DNA of 64,000 nucleotides. It comes from Amycolatopsis sp. (lineage in GTDB: Bacteria; Actinomycetota; Actinomycetes; Mycobacteriales; Pseudonocardiaceae). Location of the stretch: assembly GCF_025464955.1 (NCBI RefSeq), contig NZ_JAODNM010000140.1, positions 1-64,000 on the forward strand, read 5' to 3'. Positions 24,052-31,973 of the stretch are shown here, one piece after another (position 1 is the stretch's first letter; every line of letters starts with the position of its first letter). The position numbers were made by a program, and so were the translations under genes. The notes beneath the pieces were generated by a model. The model saw only the letters and a list, made by a program, of their open reading frames with translations. It was not told the DNA's origin and did no database searches.

Positions 24052-24783
24052 TCAGCCCTGGTAGTCGTAGAGGGCGGTCGAGCGGTTGCCGCCGAGGTTC
24101 GCCGGGGCCCGCAGGTGGTTGCGGCCCGAATCGACCGTGCGCAGGGTGGTCGCGAGCAGCTCCGAGAACTCGGCGAGCTTGCCGTCGACGTAGGCGTCGC
24201 ACTCGACGCGCTGCCTGTCCGCCTCGGCGTGCGCCTCGTCGACGATCCTCGCGGACTCGGCGTGCGCGGCCTGCACGACCTCGGTCTGGGAAACCATCCT
24301 GGCCTGCTCGTTGCGGCCCTCGTCGAGAGCGCGGTCGTAAGCGTCGCGGCCGGCCTGGATCATGCGCTCGGCCTCGGCGCGAGAGCGGTCGGTGAGGTTC
24401 TGGAACTCGGCCTGCCCCGCCGCGACCATGCGCTCGGCCTCGGCGTGCGCGTCAGCCATCATCTGCTCGGCGCGGGCCTGGGCGTCGCCCAGGATCCGGT
24501 CCGCTTCGCCGGCCGCGCCGGACACGGTGGCCTGGGCCTCGGCGTTGGCGTCGCCGACCGTGGCGTCGGCCTCGGAGCGAGCGGAGTGGATCATCTGGTC
24601 GCGCTTGTCGAGCACGTCCTGCGCGTCGTCGACCTCGCCGGGCAGCGCGTCGCGGACGTCGTCGAGTAACTCGAGCAGATCACCGCGCGGGACGACACAG
24701 CTCGACGTCATCGGCACACCGCGTGCCTCTTCGACAATCGTGACGAGCTCGTCGAGAGCCTCGAATACCCGGTACACGGCCAC
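24052..24783 (-). CDS. sepIVA: DivIVA-like coiled-coil protein, SepIVA orthologue
   Basis: 243 residues. An N-terminal DivIVA-type segment (VYRVFEALDELVTIVEEARG) is followed by a long Ala/Glu/Arg coiled coil (about 60-215) with repeats such as EADRILGDAQARAEQMMADAHAEAERM. In M. tuberculosis the equivalent position next to yceD-rnc-fpg is held by SepIVA (Rv2927c), a septum and cell-wall growth factor. The call rests on this synteny and the coiled-coil pattern. It should be cytoplasmic and membrane- or septum-associated. Confidence 0.8.
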   Translation of the reverse strand: MAVYRVFEALDELVTIVEEARGVPMTSSCVVPRGDLLELLDDVRDALPGEVDDAQDVLDKRDQMIHSARSEADATVGDANAEAQATVSGAAGEADRILGDAQARAEQMMADAHAEAERMVAAGQAEFQNLTDRSRAEAERMIQAGRDAYDRALDEGRNEQARMVSQTEVVQAAHAESARIVDEAHAEADRQRVECDAYVDGKLAEFSELLATTLRTVDSGRNHLRAPANLGGNRSTALYDYQG

Positions 24784-24913
24784 TCCCTAAGGCAAGCAAT
24801 CCCCGTTTCGCTGAGTCCAGTTTGCCCGCTGGATCACCCGAACCGGTGGACGAACACGGCACCGGGCGTGTCCTGGTGATCACGCCACCGCGGAAACACG
24901 CCCGGTACTGCCG

Positions 24914-25735
24914 TTACTTCAGGACGAACCCCGGATCGGTCACCAGCCCGATCAGCTGCTGCTCGGTCAGCGGGTACCGCGGGCGGGACTCTTTCGGGTT
25001 GCCGTCCGCATCGGTGAAGCCGTACTTCATGGCCAGCGTCGCGGTCAGGAACTCGCCGTCGATGGCGCTGACCACGCTTCCGTCGTTGCGGTAATGCAGG
25101 GCGTCGAGTTCGTCGATCTTCGACACCCTGCCGGACGGCCCTGGCGACCCCGACTCCATCAGCACGACCGTGCTGCCGTCGGGCTGGCGGAGGTTGTCAC
25201 ACCGCAGCGGCTTGCCGTCCGGTCCGAGCTGGGGGTCGGCGGGGTGGGCCGGGCACCAGGACTTCAGCGGTTTCATCGACACCTTGCTGCCCGCGGCCCC
25301 ACTGATGGTGAAGGTGAAGTACGCGGGTCCGGCCGAGTCCTGAAAGGTCACCGCACCGGTCGTCATGTCGGGTGCGTCCCCAGGGGGGAACGCGGGCGCC
25401 TGGATGTCCTTCGCCCCCGGCACCAAGCTCGGCAGCACCTTCAGCAGATGCTGCCTGGCGACCTCCCGCTGCGCGGTTCCCGGGTCGGCCGGGGCCGGCG
25501 AAGTGGTGCTCACCGGAGCTTGGCCGACCGGAGCCTGCTTCGGCGCGGACAGCCTGGGGACGACCACGGCCACCGCACCGATCACCGCCAGCGTGGTCAG
25601 TCCGGCACCGACGGCCATCCGGCGGGTTTGGATCCGCTTCGCCGCCTTCGTCGCGACGTCGTCGGGGTCGAACCCCAGCGGGCGCGGCACCGTGGCCAGC
25701 CCGCCCAGTTCCGCGATCAACTGCTTGTCGTCCAC
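24914..25735 (-). CDS. Membrane-anchored partner of the ECF sigma factor (anti-sigma-like)
   Basis: 273 residues starting at GTG 25733-25735, which overlaps the sigma-factor stop by one base (TAGTG) and has AGGAG upstream. A short cytoplasmic N-terminus (VDDKQLIAELGG) leads to one transmembrane helix (GAGLTTLAVIGAVAVVVP, about 40-57) and a secreted domain with two cysteines (SWCPAHP, LRCDNLRQ). The layout fits an anti-sigma or sensor partner, but I see no classical zinc anti-sigma motif (HxxxCxxC). Confidence 0.75.
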   Translation of the reverse strand: MDDKQLIAELGGLATVPRPLGFDPDDVATKAAKRIQTRRMAVGAGLTTLAVIGAVAVVVPRLSAPKQAPVGQAPVSTTSPAPADPGTAQREVARQHLLKVLPSLVPGAKDIQAPAFPPGDAPDMTTGAVTFQDSAGPAYFTFTISGAAGSKVSMKPLKSWCPAHPADPQLGPDGKPLRCDNLRQPDGSTVVLMESGSPGPSGRVSKIDELDALHYRNDGSVVSAIDGEFLTATLAMKYGFTDADGNPKESRPRYPLTEQQLIGLVTDPGFVLK

Positions 25736-26265
25736 TACCTGCTCCTCTCGACGGGAAGCAGACCGGCTTCCCGTCGCGTCACGGCCGCACGCAGGGTTTC
25801 GAGACCCCGTGCGGCCTGGCTCTTGACGGTCCCTTCGGAACAGCGCAGCGCGGCGGCGGTGTCCGCGACGGAAAGATCCGCGCAGTAGCGGAGCACCACG
25901 GCCGCACGCTGTTTCGCTGGAACTTCGGCGAGGGCGAGACGAAGAGGTTCCGAGATCCCGGCGACAGCCGAGGGATCGGCGCGAACGTCCGGCTGTTCGG
26001 GCACGACGCCGTCGCGGTTTTCCTTCCGCCGCCACGGCCGTCGCTGCTCGTCGAGCCAGCAGCGCAGCAGAACCTGTCTCGAGTAGTTGTCGACGGGCCC
26101 GTTCCGGCTGACCTTCGGCCAGACCCGGTAGAGCTTGATGAGCGCGGTCTGGACCAGGTCCTCCGCGAGATGCCAGTCGCCGCACAGGAGGTACGCCGTC
26201 CTTCTTAGCGTCAACGACCTGTGCCTGGCGAACTCCCTGAAGCTCGCATCGTCCCCAGTCCTCAT
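25735..26265 (-). CDS. SigE-family ECF RNA polymerase sigma factor
   Basis: 176 residues. Region 2 (TAYLLCGDWHLAEDLVQTALIKLYRVW) and region 4 (LAEVPAKQRAAVVLRYCADLSVADTAAALRCSEGTVKSQAARGLETLR) are both clear, as in the actinobacterial SigE-type ECF group. It is co-transcribed with the membrane partner downstream, which overlaps it by one base. No target promoter motif could be read with confidence. Confidence 0.92.
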   Translation of the reverse strand: MRTGDDASFREFARHRSLTLRRTAYLLCGDWHLAEDLVQTALIKLYRVWPKVSRNGPVDNYSRQVLLRCWLDEQRRPWRRKENRDGVVPEQPDVRADPSAVAGISEPLRLALAEVPAKQRAAVVLRYCADLSVADTAAALRCSEGTVKSQAARGLETLRAAVTRREAGLLPVERSR

Positions 26266-26329
26266 CCGTGCCTCCTCGACCGTGTTCCGATGTAGCTCAC
26301 GGATGAGGAGGCACGGGAGGTTGCACGGA

Positions 26330-27061
26330 TCAGCTGGTGAGGTCGATGGCCTTGAACGTGACGAACTTGTCCGGGGTGTAGAAGAGCTCGCCGCCCTTGC
26401 CGGAGATCACGCGGTCGGACGTGCCGACCGGGAACAGCTCGTAGTAGTTCGCGGCACAGGCCGGGATGACGCCTTCGCGGTTCTGGTAGACCGCGCCGGA
26501 GGCACCCGCCTGGACGTCGCTGACCACGGACTGCGCCGCGGACGACAGCGTCGAGAGACCGACCTGGGTCAGCCCGGAGGTATCACCGCACTGCTTGGTC
26601 CCGCCACCGCCACCGCCGCCACCGCTGACGTCGATCACGGAGAACGTCTTGTAGTGGTCACCGGTGTAGAAGAACTCGCCGGCCTTGCCCGTGATGATGC
26701 GGCGGGTGCCGCGGTTCGACGCGCCGGGCGTCGGCACCGTGTACTCGTGGTAGTACGCCGAGGCGCAGGACGGGAGGATCTGCTCGACGTTGGTGAACAC
26801 GACGCCGTCGTTCTTCGGGTACGGGAACGGCCCGCCCTGCAGGATGAGGTTGTACGTCGTGGTCGCCTGCGCCGGGAGGCTCGACAGCGCGGCGTGGTTG
26901 AACCCGGAAACGTCCCCACACGAGTTCTGCGCGGGAGCTGACGGGGCTGCCGGAGCCGCGGGGGCGGCCGGCGAGGCTTCGGCGAGACCCACTCCGCCGA
27001 AGAAGGTCATGACAAGGGCAAGCAGGAGGGCGGCTACTCGCGATCGTTTGTTGTTGGTCAT
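26330..27061 (-). CDS. Secreted tandem guanyl-specific ribonuclease (RNase Sa/T1 family), second domain degenerate
   Basis: 243 residues from ATG 27059-27061, with a signal peptide (residues 1-29, VAALLLALVMTFFGGVGLAEA) and an Ala/Pro linker. Domain 1 (47-144) is very like RNase Sa: GPFPYPKNDGVVF, E106 in YYHEYT, R117 and R121 in NRGTRRIITG, H136 in GDHYKTF, so all catalytic residues are kept. A run of eight or more glycines leads to domain 2 (157-241). It keeps E208 and R217 but has lost about six residues of the substrate loop and has K232 in place of the catalytic histidine. No barstar-like inhibitor gene lies nearby. Confidence 0.9.
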   Translation of the reverse strand: MTNNKRSRVAALLLALVMTFFGGVGLAEASPAAPAAPAAPSAPAQNSCGDVSGFNHAALSSLPAQATTTYNLILQGGPFPYPKNDGVVFTNVEQILPSCASAYYHEYTVPTPGASNRGTRRIITGKAGEFFYTGDHYKTFSVIDVSGGGGGGGGTKQCGDTSGLTQVGLSTLSSAAQSVVSDVQAGASGAVYQNREGVIPACAANYYELFPVGTSDRVISGKGGELFYTPDKFVTFKAIDLTS

Positions 27062-27159
27062 TTTCGGACCGTAACCCGATCGGATGATCGTGAGGAGGCT
27101 CACGAGTTAACACTTGTTGCTGCGGCCAAATGCCCTACGAACGTATGCGGCCGATCGGG

Positions 27160-27642
27160 CTAATCGCGCCTGGAGAGCCGTTCGGTGAGCCTCTTGAAGA
27201 CCGCCTGCGGGACGAGGTGTTCGATGTTCCCGCCGAACGTCGCGACCTCTTTGACCAGCGAACTGGACACGAAGCCATAAGTCGGGTTGTTCGCCATCAA
27301 CAGGGTTTCGATCCCGGACAGCTCGCGGTTCATCTGGGCCATCTGCAGCTCGTAGTCGAAGTCGCTGACCGAGCGCAGGCCCTTGGCGATGGCGATGATG
27401 TCGTTCTGCCGGCAGTAGTCGACGAGCAGGCCGTGCCAGGAGTCGACCCGGACGCCGGGCAGGTCCGAGGTGGTCTCCCGGAGGATCTCCATCCGCTCTT
27501 CGATGGAGAACAGGCCCTTTTTGCTCTTGTTGACCATGACCGTGACCACGACCTCGTCGAAGAGGTGGGAGGCCCGCTCGATGATGTCGAGGTGGCCGTT
27601 GGTCGCTGGATCATAAGAACCGGGACAGACCGCACGCCGCAT
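27160..27642 (-). CDS. coaD: Phosphopantetheine adenylyltransferase
   Basis: Fourth enzyme of coenzyme A synthesis, transferring AMP from ATP to 4'-phosphopantetheine. The product has 160 residues; the nucleotidyltransferase motif TNGHLDIIERA follows CPGSYDPA, and the second ATP motif is SSSLVKEVATFGG. It is downstream of rsmD, the widespread rsmD-coaD order. Confidence 0.97.
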   Translation of the reverse strand: MRRAVCPGSYDPATNGHLDIIERASHLFDEVVVTVMVNKSKKGLFSIEERMEILRETTSDLPGVRVDSWHGLLVDYCRQNDIIAIAKGLRSVSDFDYELQMAQMNRELSGIETLLMANNPTYGFVSSSLVKEVATFGGNIEHLVPQAVFKRLTERLSRRD

Positions 27643-27693
27643 GCGCGGACGCTACCAAGGCGGGAGGCCCCGCGCGCGTTCGTGACAGGAGCG

Positions 27694-28254
27694 TCACACA
27701 GTCCCGATGAATTCCGCCCAGTGCAGGGCGGTATCGCCGTAGCGCTTGACGCGGATCGGCGCGAAACCGGACGGATAGTCGGGCTCGCCGTCGCGGGTGG
27801 CGCGCTCGATGATCACCAGCGCGCCGATGGCCAGCCAACCGCCCGAAGCGAGCGAAGCGAGCACGGTGCCCAGCCCGGCGGAGTCGACGGCGTAGGGCGG
27901 GTCGGCGATCACGACGTCGTACGGCGTGCCCGCGGGTGTCGCTACTACGACCTCGACCTGGCCCGAGCGCACTGTCCCGCCGAGTCCCAGCGCGGCGACG
28001 TTGCTCTTCAGTACGTCGACAGCGCGTCTGTCCGCCTCGACGAACATCGCGTCCGACGCGCCCCTGGACAGGGCTTCCAGGCCGAGCGCGCCTGACCCTG
28101 CATAGAGGTCCAGCACACGCGAGCCGTCGAGCTCACCAGCCACTTCGAGCGCGTTGAACAGCGCCTCGCGCACGCGTTCGGACGTCGGCCGCGTGCCCTT
28201 CGGCGGCACCTTGAGCCGTCTCCCGCCGGCGGAACCGGCCACGATCCTGGTCAC
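27694..28254 (-). CDS. rsmD: 16S rRNA (guanine966-N2)-methyltransferase
   Basis: 186 residues from GTG 28252-28254 (VTRIVAGSAGGRRLKVPP), chosen because RsmD proteins begin at this R-I-x-G-x-x-x-G-R-x-L pattern; codons further upstream are not family-like. The SAM site is VLDLYAGSGALGLEALSRGA and the catalytic motif VVIADPPY. It methylates the small-subunit rRNA. It lies 51 bases before coaD. Confidence 0.93.
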   Translation of the reverse strand: MTRIVAGSAGGRRLKVPPKGTRPTSERVREALFNALEVAGELDGSRVLDLYAGSGALGLEALSRGASDAMFVEADRRAVDVLKSNVAALGLGGTVRSGQVEVVVATPAGTPYDVVIADPPYAVDSAGLGTVLASLASGGWLAIGALVIIERATRDGEPDYPSGFAPIRVKRYGDTALHWAEFIGTV

Positions 28255-28376
28255 CGTCGCATCTTCGCAGGCCCGGCGCGGTTGTGGTGTTCGTCGGCTC
28301 TTGATGAAGGCGTCACACCCGACGCGTAGAGTCGTTCTTCGCCCTCGAAGGCGGTTGAGCATTTTAGGAGCGTTGC

Positions 28377-30491
28377 GTGTCCGAACCTCGGGTCAGACGG
28401 GCCGAGATCGCCATCGAGCAGACCCACGTGGACCGGGTGTACGCCCGGCTCGCCGAGTTGCGCACCCAAGCCGAAGCCATGCGCTCGAAAGGGTACGAAA
28501 TCGGCATGGGGGCCGGCCGGGAAGCCATCTTCGAACAGGCGTCCATGCTCTTCGAGCGGGACATGATGGTCTTCCACGCCAACCAGACCCTGCAGACGCT
28601 CGACGCCGAGTACGAGGGCCTCGTCTTCGGACGCCTCGACCATCTCGCCACCGAAACGATCTATGTCGGCAGGCTCGGCATCCGAGACTCGGAGTTCGAC
28701 AACCTCGTCACCGACTGGCGCGCGCCCGCGGCGGCGGCGTTCTACCAGGCGACAGCCGAGGAGCCGATGGAGGTGGTCCGGCGACGCGTCATCCGCTGCT
28801 CCGGGCAGAACGTGCTCGACGTCGACGACGACGTGCTCATCGCCGACGCCGTGCCCGCGGACATGCAGATCATCGGCGAAGGCGCCTTGATGGCCGCCCT
28901 CGGCCGGTCGCGCGGCGAGAAGATGCGCGACATCGTCGCCACCATCCAGAAGGAACAGGACGAGGTCATCCGGGCGCCGTGGCGCGGGGTCACCGAGATC
29001 ACCGGCGGGCCGGGCACCGGGAAGACGGCCGTCGCGCTGCACCGCGCGGCATACCTGCTCTACCGCTATCGGCGTCAGCTCGGCGGCGCGGGCGTCCTCG
29101 TCGTGGGGCCGTCGGGGGTGTTCACCAGCTACATCGAGCGGGTCCTGCCGTCGATGGGTGAGACGAACGTCGAACTGCGCGCGCTCGGCGAGGTGCTCGA
29201 CGGGCTTGAGGCGACGCGCCAGGACCCGGCGCCACTGGCCGCGGTCAAGGGGTCGCTGCGGATGCGGAAGGTCCTGTTGCGGGCGCTGCGGGAGACCCCG
29301 CCGGACGCGCCGAAGGACATGCGCATCGTCTACCGCGGCGAAGTCCTCAAGCTCGACGCGCGCGAGCTGGAGAAGGTGCGCCGCAAGGTGCACGGCCACG
29401 GCGGGCCGCCCAACCGGTCGCGGATCCGGGCCGCGGAGGCGTTGCTGGACACGCTGGCGGCCAAGGCGGAGCAGCACGCGAAGGAAGACGGCAAGAGTTT
29501 CGAGAAGGCCGACCTGGTCTACGAACTCGGCGAGCGGATCGAGTTCCACCGGTTCCTCGTCGAGTGGTGGCCCGTGCTGTACCCGGCGCAGATCCTGCGC
29601 TGGATGGGCGACGAGCCGCGGCTCGCGGCGGCGGCCAAGGGGCTGCTCAACCGCCACGAGATCTCGATGCTGGCCGCCTCGATGGCGGACCGGTCCAGGG
29701 GTTGGTCGGTGGCCGACATCGCGCTGCTCGACGAGCTGCGGGTGTTGATCGGGCCGGAGCCCAAGCGCCGCCGTTCGCAGGAGCCGGTCGAGGAGCACCC
29801 GTCGCGCAGCGGCAGCGGGACACACCGTCCCTCGCACTACGACGAGTACTCCCACGTCGTCGTCGACGAGTCGCAGGACCTTTCGCCGATGCAGTGGCGG
29901 ATGGTCGGCAGGCGCGGCAAGTACGCGAGCTGGACCGTCGTCGGCGACCCGGTGCAGAGCTCGTGGCCGGACCCGGAGGAGGCCGCGCAGGCGCGTGACC
30001 ACGCCTTCGGCACCAGCGCCGCCCGCCGCCGGTTCACGCTGCGCACGAACTACCGGAACTCGGCGGAGATCTTCGACCTGGCGGCCAAGGTCGTCGCCGG
30101 GCACGCCGAGGCGGACGACCTGCCGCACGCGGTCCGCAACACCGGGATCGGCCCCGACGTCCGCATGGTCGACGCGCTCGGGCTGGAAGGCGCGGTGCAG
30201 GCGGCGACCAAGGAGCTGATCGACAGCGTCGAGGGCACGGTCGGCGTCATCACCGCGATGGAACGGGTCACCGAGGTCGAAGGCTGGCTGGCCGGGCAGG
30301 CCGACGAGCGGCTCAAGGTCGTCGGCAGCCTCGACTCGAAGGGCCTGGAGTACGACGCCGTGGTCCTGGTGGAGCCGATGGACCTGGTCACCGAGTCCAC
30401 CACCGGGCGTCGGGTGCTCTACGTCGCGCTCACCCGCGCGACCCAGCAGTTGACCGTCCTCGCCTCGAACCCGGACTGGCTGCCGCACTAG
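28377..30491 (+). CDS. HelR/HelD-like RNA polymerase-recycling ATPase (UvrD superfamily)
   Basis: 704 residues from GTG 28377, with TAGGAG six bases upstream. An N-terminal coiled-coil arm (about 1-75) precedes a superfamily 1 motor: Walker A ITGGPGTGKTAVAL at about 208, Walker B VVVDESQDLSPMQ at about 495, motif IV/V segments RTNYRNSAEIFDLA and SLDSKGLEYDAVVLVE, and VLYVALTRATQQL near the end. The size and arm fit HelR/class II HelD, which binds RNA polymerase and displaces it from DNA or rifamycin. I looked for a rifamycin-associated element upstream and did not find one. Confidence 0.85.
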   Translation: MSEPRVRRAEIAIEQTHVDRVYARLAELRTQAEAMRSKGYEIGMGAGREAIFEQASMLFERDMMVFHANQTLQTLDAEYEGLVFGRLDHLATETIYVGRLGIRDSEFDNLVTDWRAPAAAAFYQATAEEPMEVVRRRVIRCSGQNVLDVDDDVLIADAVPADMQIIGEGALMAALGRSRGEKMRDIVATIQKEQDEVIRAPWRGVTEITGGPGTGKTAVALHRAAYLLYRYRRQLGGAGVLVVGPSGVFTSYIERVLPSMGETNVELRALGEVLDGLEATRQDPAPLAAVKGSLRMRKVLLRALRETPPDAPKDMRIVYRGEVLKLDARELEKVRRKVHGHGGPPNRSRIRAAEALLDTLAAKAEQHAKEDGKSFEKADLVYELGERIEFHRFLVEWWPVLYPAQILRWMGDEPRLAAAAKGLLNRHEISMLAASMADRSRGWSVADIALLDELRVLIGPEPKRRRSQEPVEEHPSRSGSGTHRPSHYDEYSHVVVDESQDLSPMQWRMVGRRGKYASWTVVGDPVQSSWPDPEEAAQARDHAFGTSAARRRFTLRTNYRNSAEIFDLAAKVVAGHAEADDLPHAVRNTGIGPDVRMVDALGLEGAVQAATKELIDSVEGTVGVITAMERVTEVEGWLAGQADERLKVVGSLDSKGLEYDAVVLVEPMDLVTESTTGRRVLYVALTRATQQLTVLASNPDWLPH

Positions 30492-30525
30492 GTCACATCC
30501 GGTCACATCAGGGAAGGGTTCCGGG

Positions 30526-31545
30526 TTGGCGCGCGTTGTCACCGGTGTGACCTCTTTGTCTGACGTGCCGCTGTCCGTGCTCGACCTCTCGCCGATCGTG
30601 AGCGGGGGCGACGTCGGGATGGCGCTCCGCAACTCCGTCGATCTGGCGCAGTACACCGAAGGCCTGGGCTTCAACCGCTACTGGCTCGCCGAGCACCACA
30701 ACATGCCCGGGATCGCCAGTTCGGCGACCGCCGTGCTGATCGGCGAGGTCGCCGCGGCGACGAAGACCATCCGCGTCGGTTCCGGCGGCGTGATGCTGCC
30801 GAACCACGCGCCGCTGGTCGTCGCGGAGCAGTTCGGCACGCTGGAGGCGTTCCACCCCGGCCGGATCGACCTCGGTATCGGCCGCGCGCCGGGCACGGAC
30901 CAGCGGACGGCGCTCGCGCTCCGCGGGCCCGGTGGACTTTCGGCGGAGAACTTCCCGCAGCAGCTTGCCGAGCTGATCGGCTACTTCGAACCGGGTGAGG
31001 GGCACGCCGTGCGCGCCGCCCCGGCCGAAGGCAACAAGCCGCCGGTGTGGCTGCTCGGTTCGAGCGGCTTCAGCGCGCAGCTCGCCGGCTCGCTGGGTCT
31101 GCCGTTCTCGTTCGCGCACCACTTCAGCGCGCAGAACACGATCCCGGCGGTACAGATCTATCGGAACGCGTTCCGGCCGTCCGAGGTGCTGCAGGAGCCG
31201 TACGTGATGCTCGGCGTGTCCGTCATCGCCGCCGACACCGACGAGCGGGCCCAGTGGCTCGCCGCCCCGAGCGGGCTGACGTTCCTCAGCCTCCGCAGCG
31301 GCCGTCCGATCCCCCTGCCGACCCCGCAGCAGGCCGCGGACTACCCGTACACCGAGATGGACCGGCTGTTCATCGAGGAGCGTTTCGACAGCAACATCAT
31401 CGGCTCCCCGGAAACCGTCCGCAAGGGCCTCGAAACCCTGCTGGCCGACACCGCCGCCGACGAGCTCATGATCACCACGATGGTCCACGACCACGCCGAC
31501 CGCCGCCACTCGTACGACCTCGTCTCCACCCTCCGCACCGCGTAA
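30526..31545 (+). CDS. Luciferase-like flavin (LLM class) oxidoreductase
   Basis: About 339 residues with the LLM TIM barrel: PLSVLDLSPIVSGG, then YWLAEHHNMPGIAS, VGSGGVMLPNH, and FGTLEAFHPGRIDLGIGRAPG, typical of the MsnO8-like subfamily. It would reduce FMN or use reduced flavin for monooxygenation; the substrate is unknown. The start is read as TTG 30526 after GAAGGG; a GTG at 30547 is possible. Two direct GGTCACATC copies lie just upstream at 30491-30509. Confidence 0.85.
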   Translation: MARVVTGVTSLSDVPLSVLDLSPIVSGGDVGMALRNSVDLAQYTEGLGFNRYWLAEHHNMPGIASSATAVLIGEVAAATKTIRVGSGGVMLPNHAPLVVAEQFGTLEAFHPGRIDLGIGRAPGTDQRTALALRGPGGLSAENFPQQLAELIGYFEPGEGHAVRAAPAEGNKPPVWLLGSSGFSAQLAGSLGLPFSFAHHFSAQNTIPAVQIYRNAFRPSEVLQEPYVMLGVSVIAADTDERAQWLAAPSGLTFLSLRSGRPIPLPTPQQAADYPYTEMDRLFIEERFDSNIIGSPETVRKGLETLLADTAADELMITTMVHDHADRRHSYDLVSTLRTA

Positions 31546-31801
31546 CCCGCCAACTCACGTCCACCCCCGCCCCAGTTCTTGCTGCGGTGAGCCGGAACTC
31601 GCCATCTCGGCCTCCCCACGTTCAACTCGCCGCGCTGAACGTGGGACTCGTCGTCGGTGAGTGTGGGACTCGCGGCGGAGCGCGCGGGCATAATTGGGGT
31701 GGGGGATTAATTATGGGTCGCTGGCGAAATTTGTCAGGATCGGATAAGAAATGGCGGCGGGGGCGGTAGCGGTCACCTGCCGACAAAGGCGTTCGGAAAA
31801 A
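31546..31801. other. Intergenic region between the LLM gene and the mce control sites
   Basis: No gene is seen. It holds an R3 repeat group (31615-31673) and then an AT-leaning leader toward the mce operon. The palindromes at 31802 and 31828 follow. Confidence 0.6.
31615..31673. repeat. R3 repeat group, copy a, with hairpin
   Basis: CCCACGTTCA (31615-31624) pairs with TGAACGTGGG (31636-31645). The right arm runs into GTGGGACTCG, and a second GTGGGACTCGC follows at 31663-31673. The 15-mer TGAACGTGGGACTCG also occurs in the R3 group at 63179. The hairpin could end transcription of the LLM gene before the mce operon. Confidence 0.75.
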
Positions 31802-31818
31802 TTGTCACTCCCTGACAA
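31802..31818. promoter_or_regulatory. Candidate operator upstream of the mce operon
   Basis: TTGTCA, CTCCC, TGACAA: 6-bp perfect arms with a 5-base spacer, 156 bases ahead of the first permease gene. A related dyad (TTGTCA-N6-TGACAA) lies upstream of the PucR-type regulator gene at 47152. The spacers differ by one base. Confidence 0.4.
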
Positions 31819-31827
31819 AAAAGCCGG

Positions 31828-31845
31828 GGTTACCAGGCCGTAACC
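31828..31845. promoter_or_regulatory. Second candidate operator upstream of the mce operon
   Basis: GGTTAC, CAGGCC, GTAACC inverted repeat. The left part reads GGTTACC; the sister 7-mer GGTAACC is seen twice before the secreted-protein genes (43135, 43294). Regulatory meaning is inferred from place and symmetry only. Confidence 0.35.
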
Positions 31846-31973
31846 ATCGGATAACGGCGAAGTTCTTGTTACAACTCTCCCGCAAAGTTAGCGTACCGAC
31901 GAGTAATGAATGGCACGGTAACAGCCTTCCGCCATTCGGCCCAGCGGTATTGACCGAGACGGGGGAGGTCGGC

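Noticed and set aside
26590..26620. The GGC-rich run in the RNase gene as a frameshift or sequencing artefact
   Set aside because: The frame is kept on both sides and both domains read in the same frame. It encodes a polyglycine linker.
24800..27160. A toxin-immunity module around the tandem RNase
   Set aside because: No barstar-like or other immunity gene is present between the sigma factor operon and coaD, and the signal peptide is a plain Sec type without polymorphic-toxin domains.
28255..28376. Rifamycin-associated element before the HelR-like gene
   Set aside because: No matching inverted repeat was found in the 122 bases upstream of the start codon.
30491..30552. GGTCACATC direct repeats and ACCGGTGTGACC near the LLM gene start as an operator
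   Set aside because: Short and close to the start codon, partly coding if TTG 30526 is the start. Suggestive but too weak to call.
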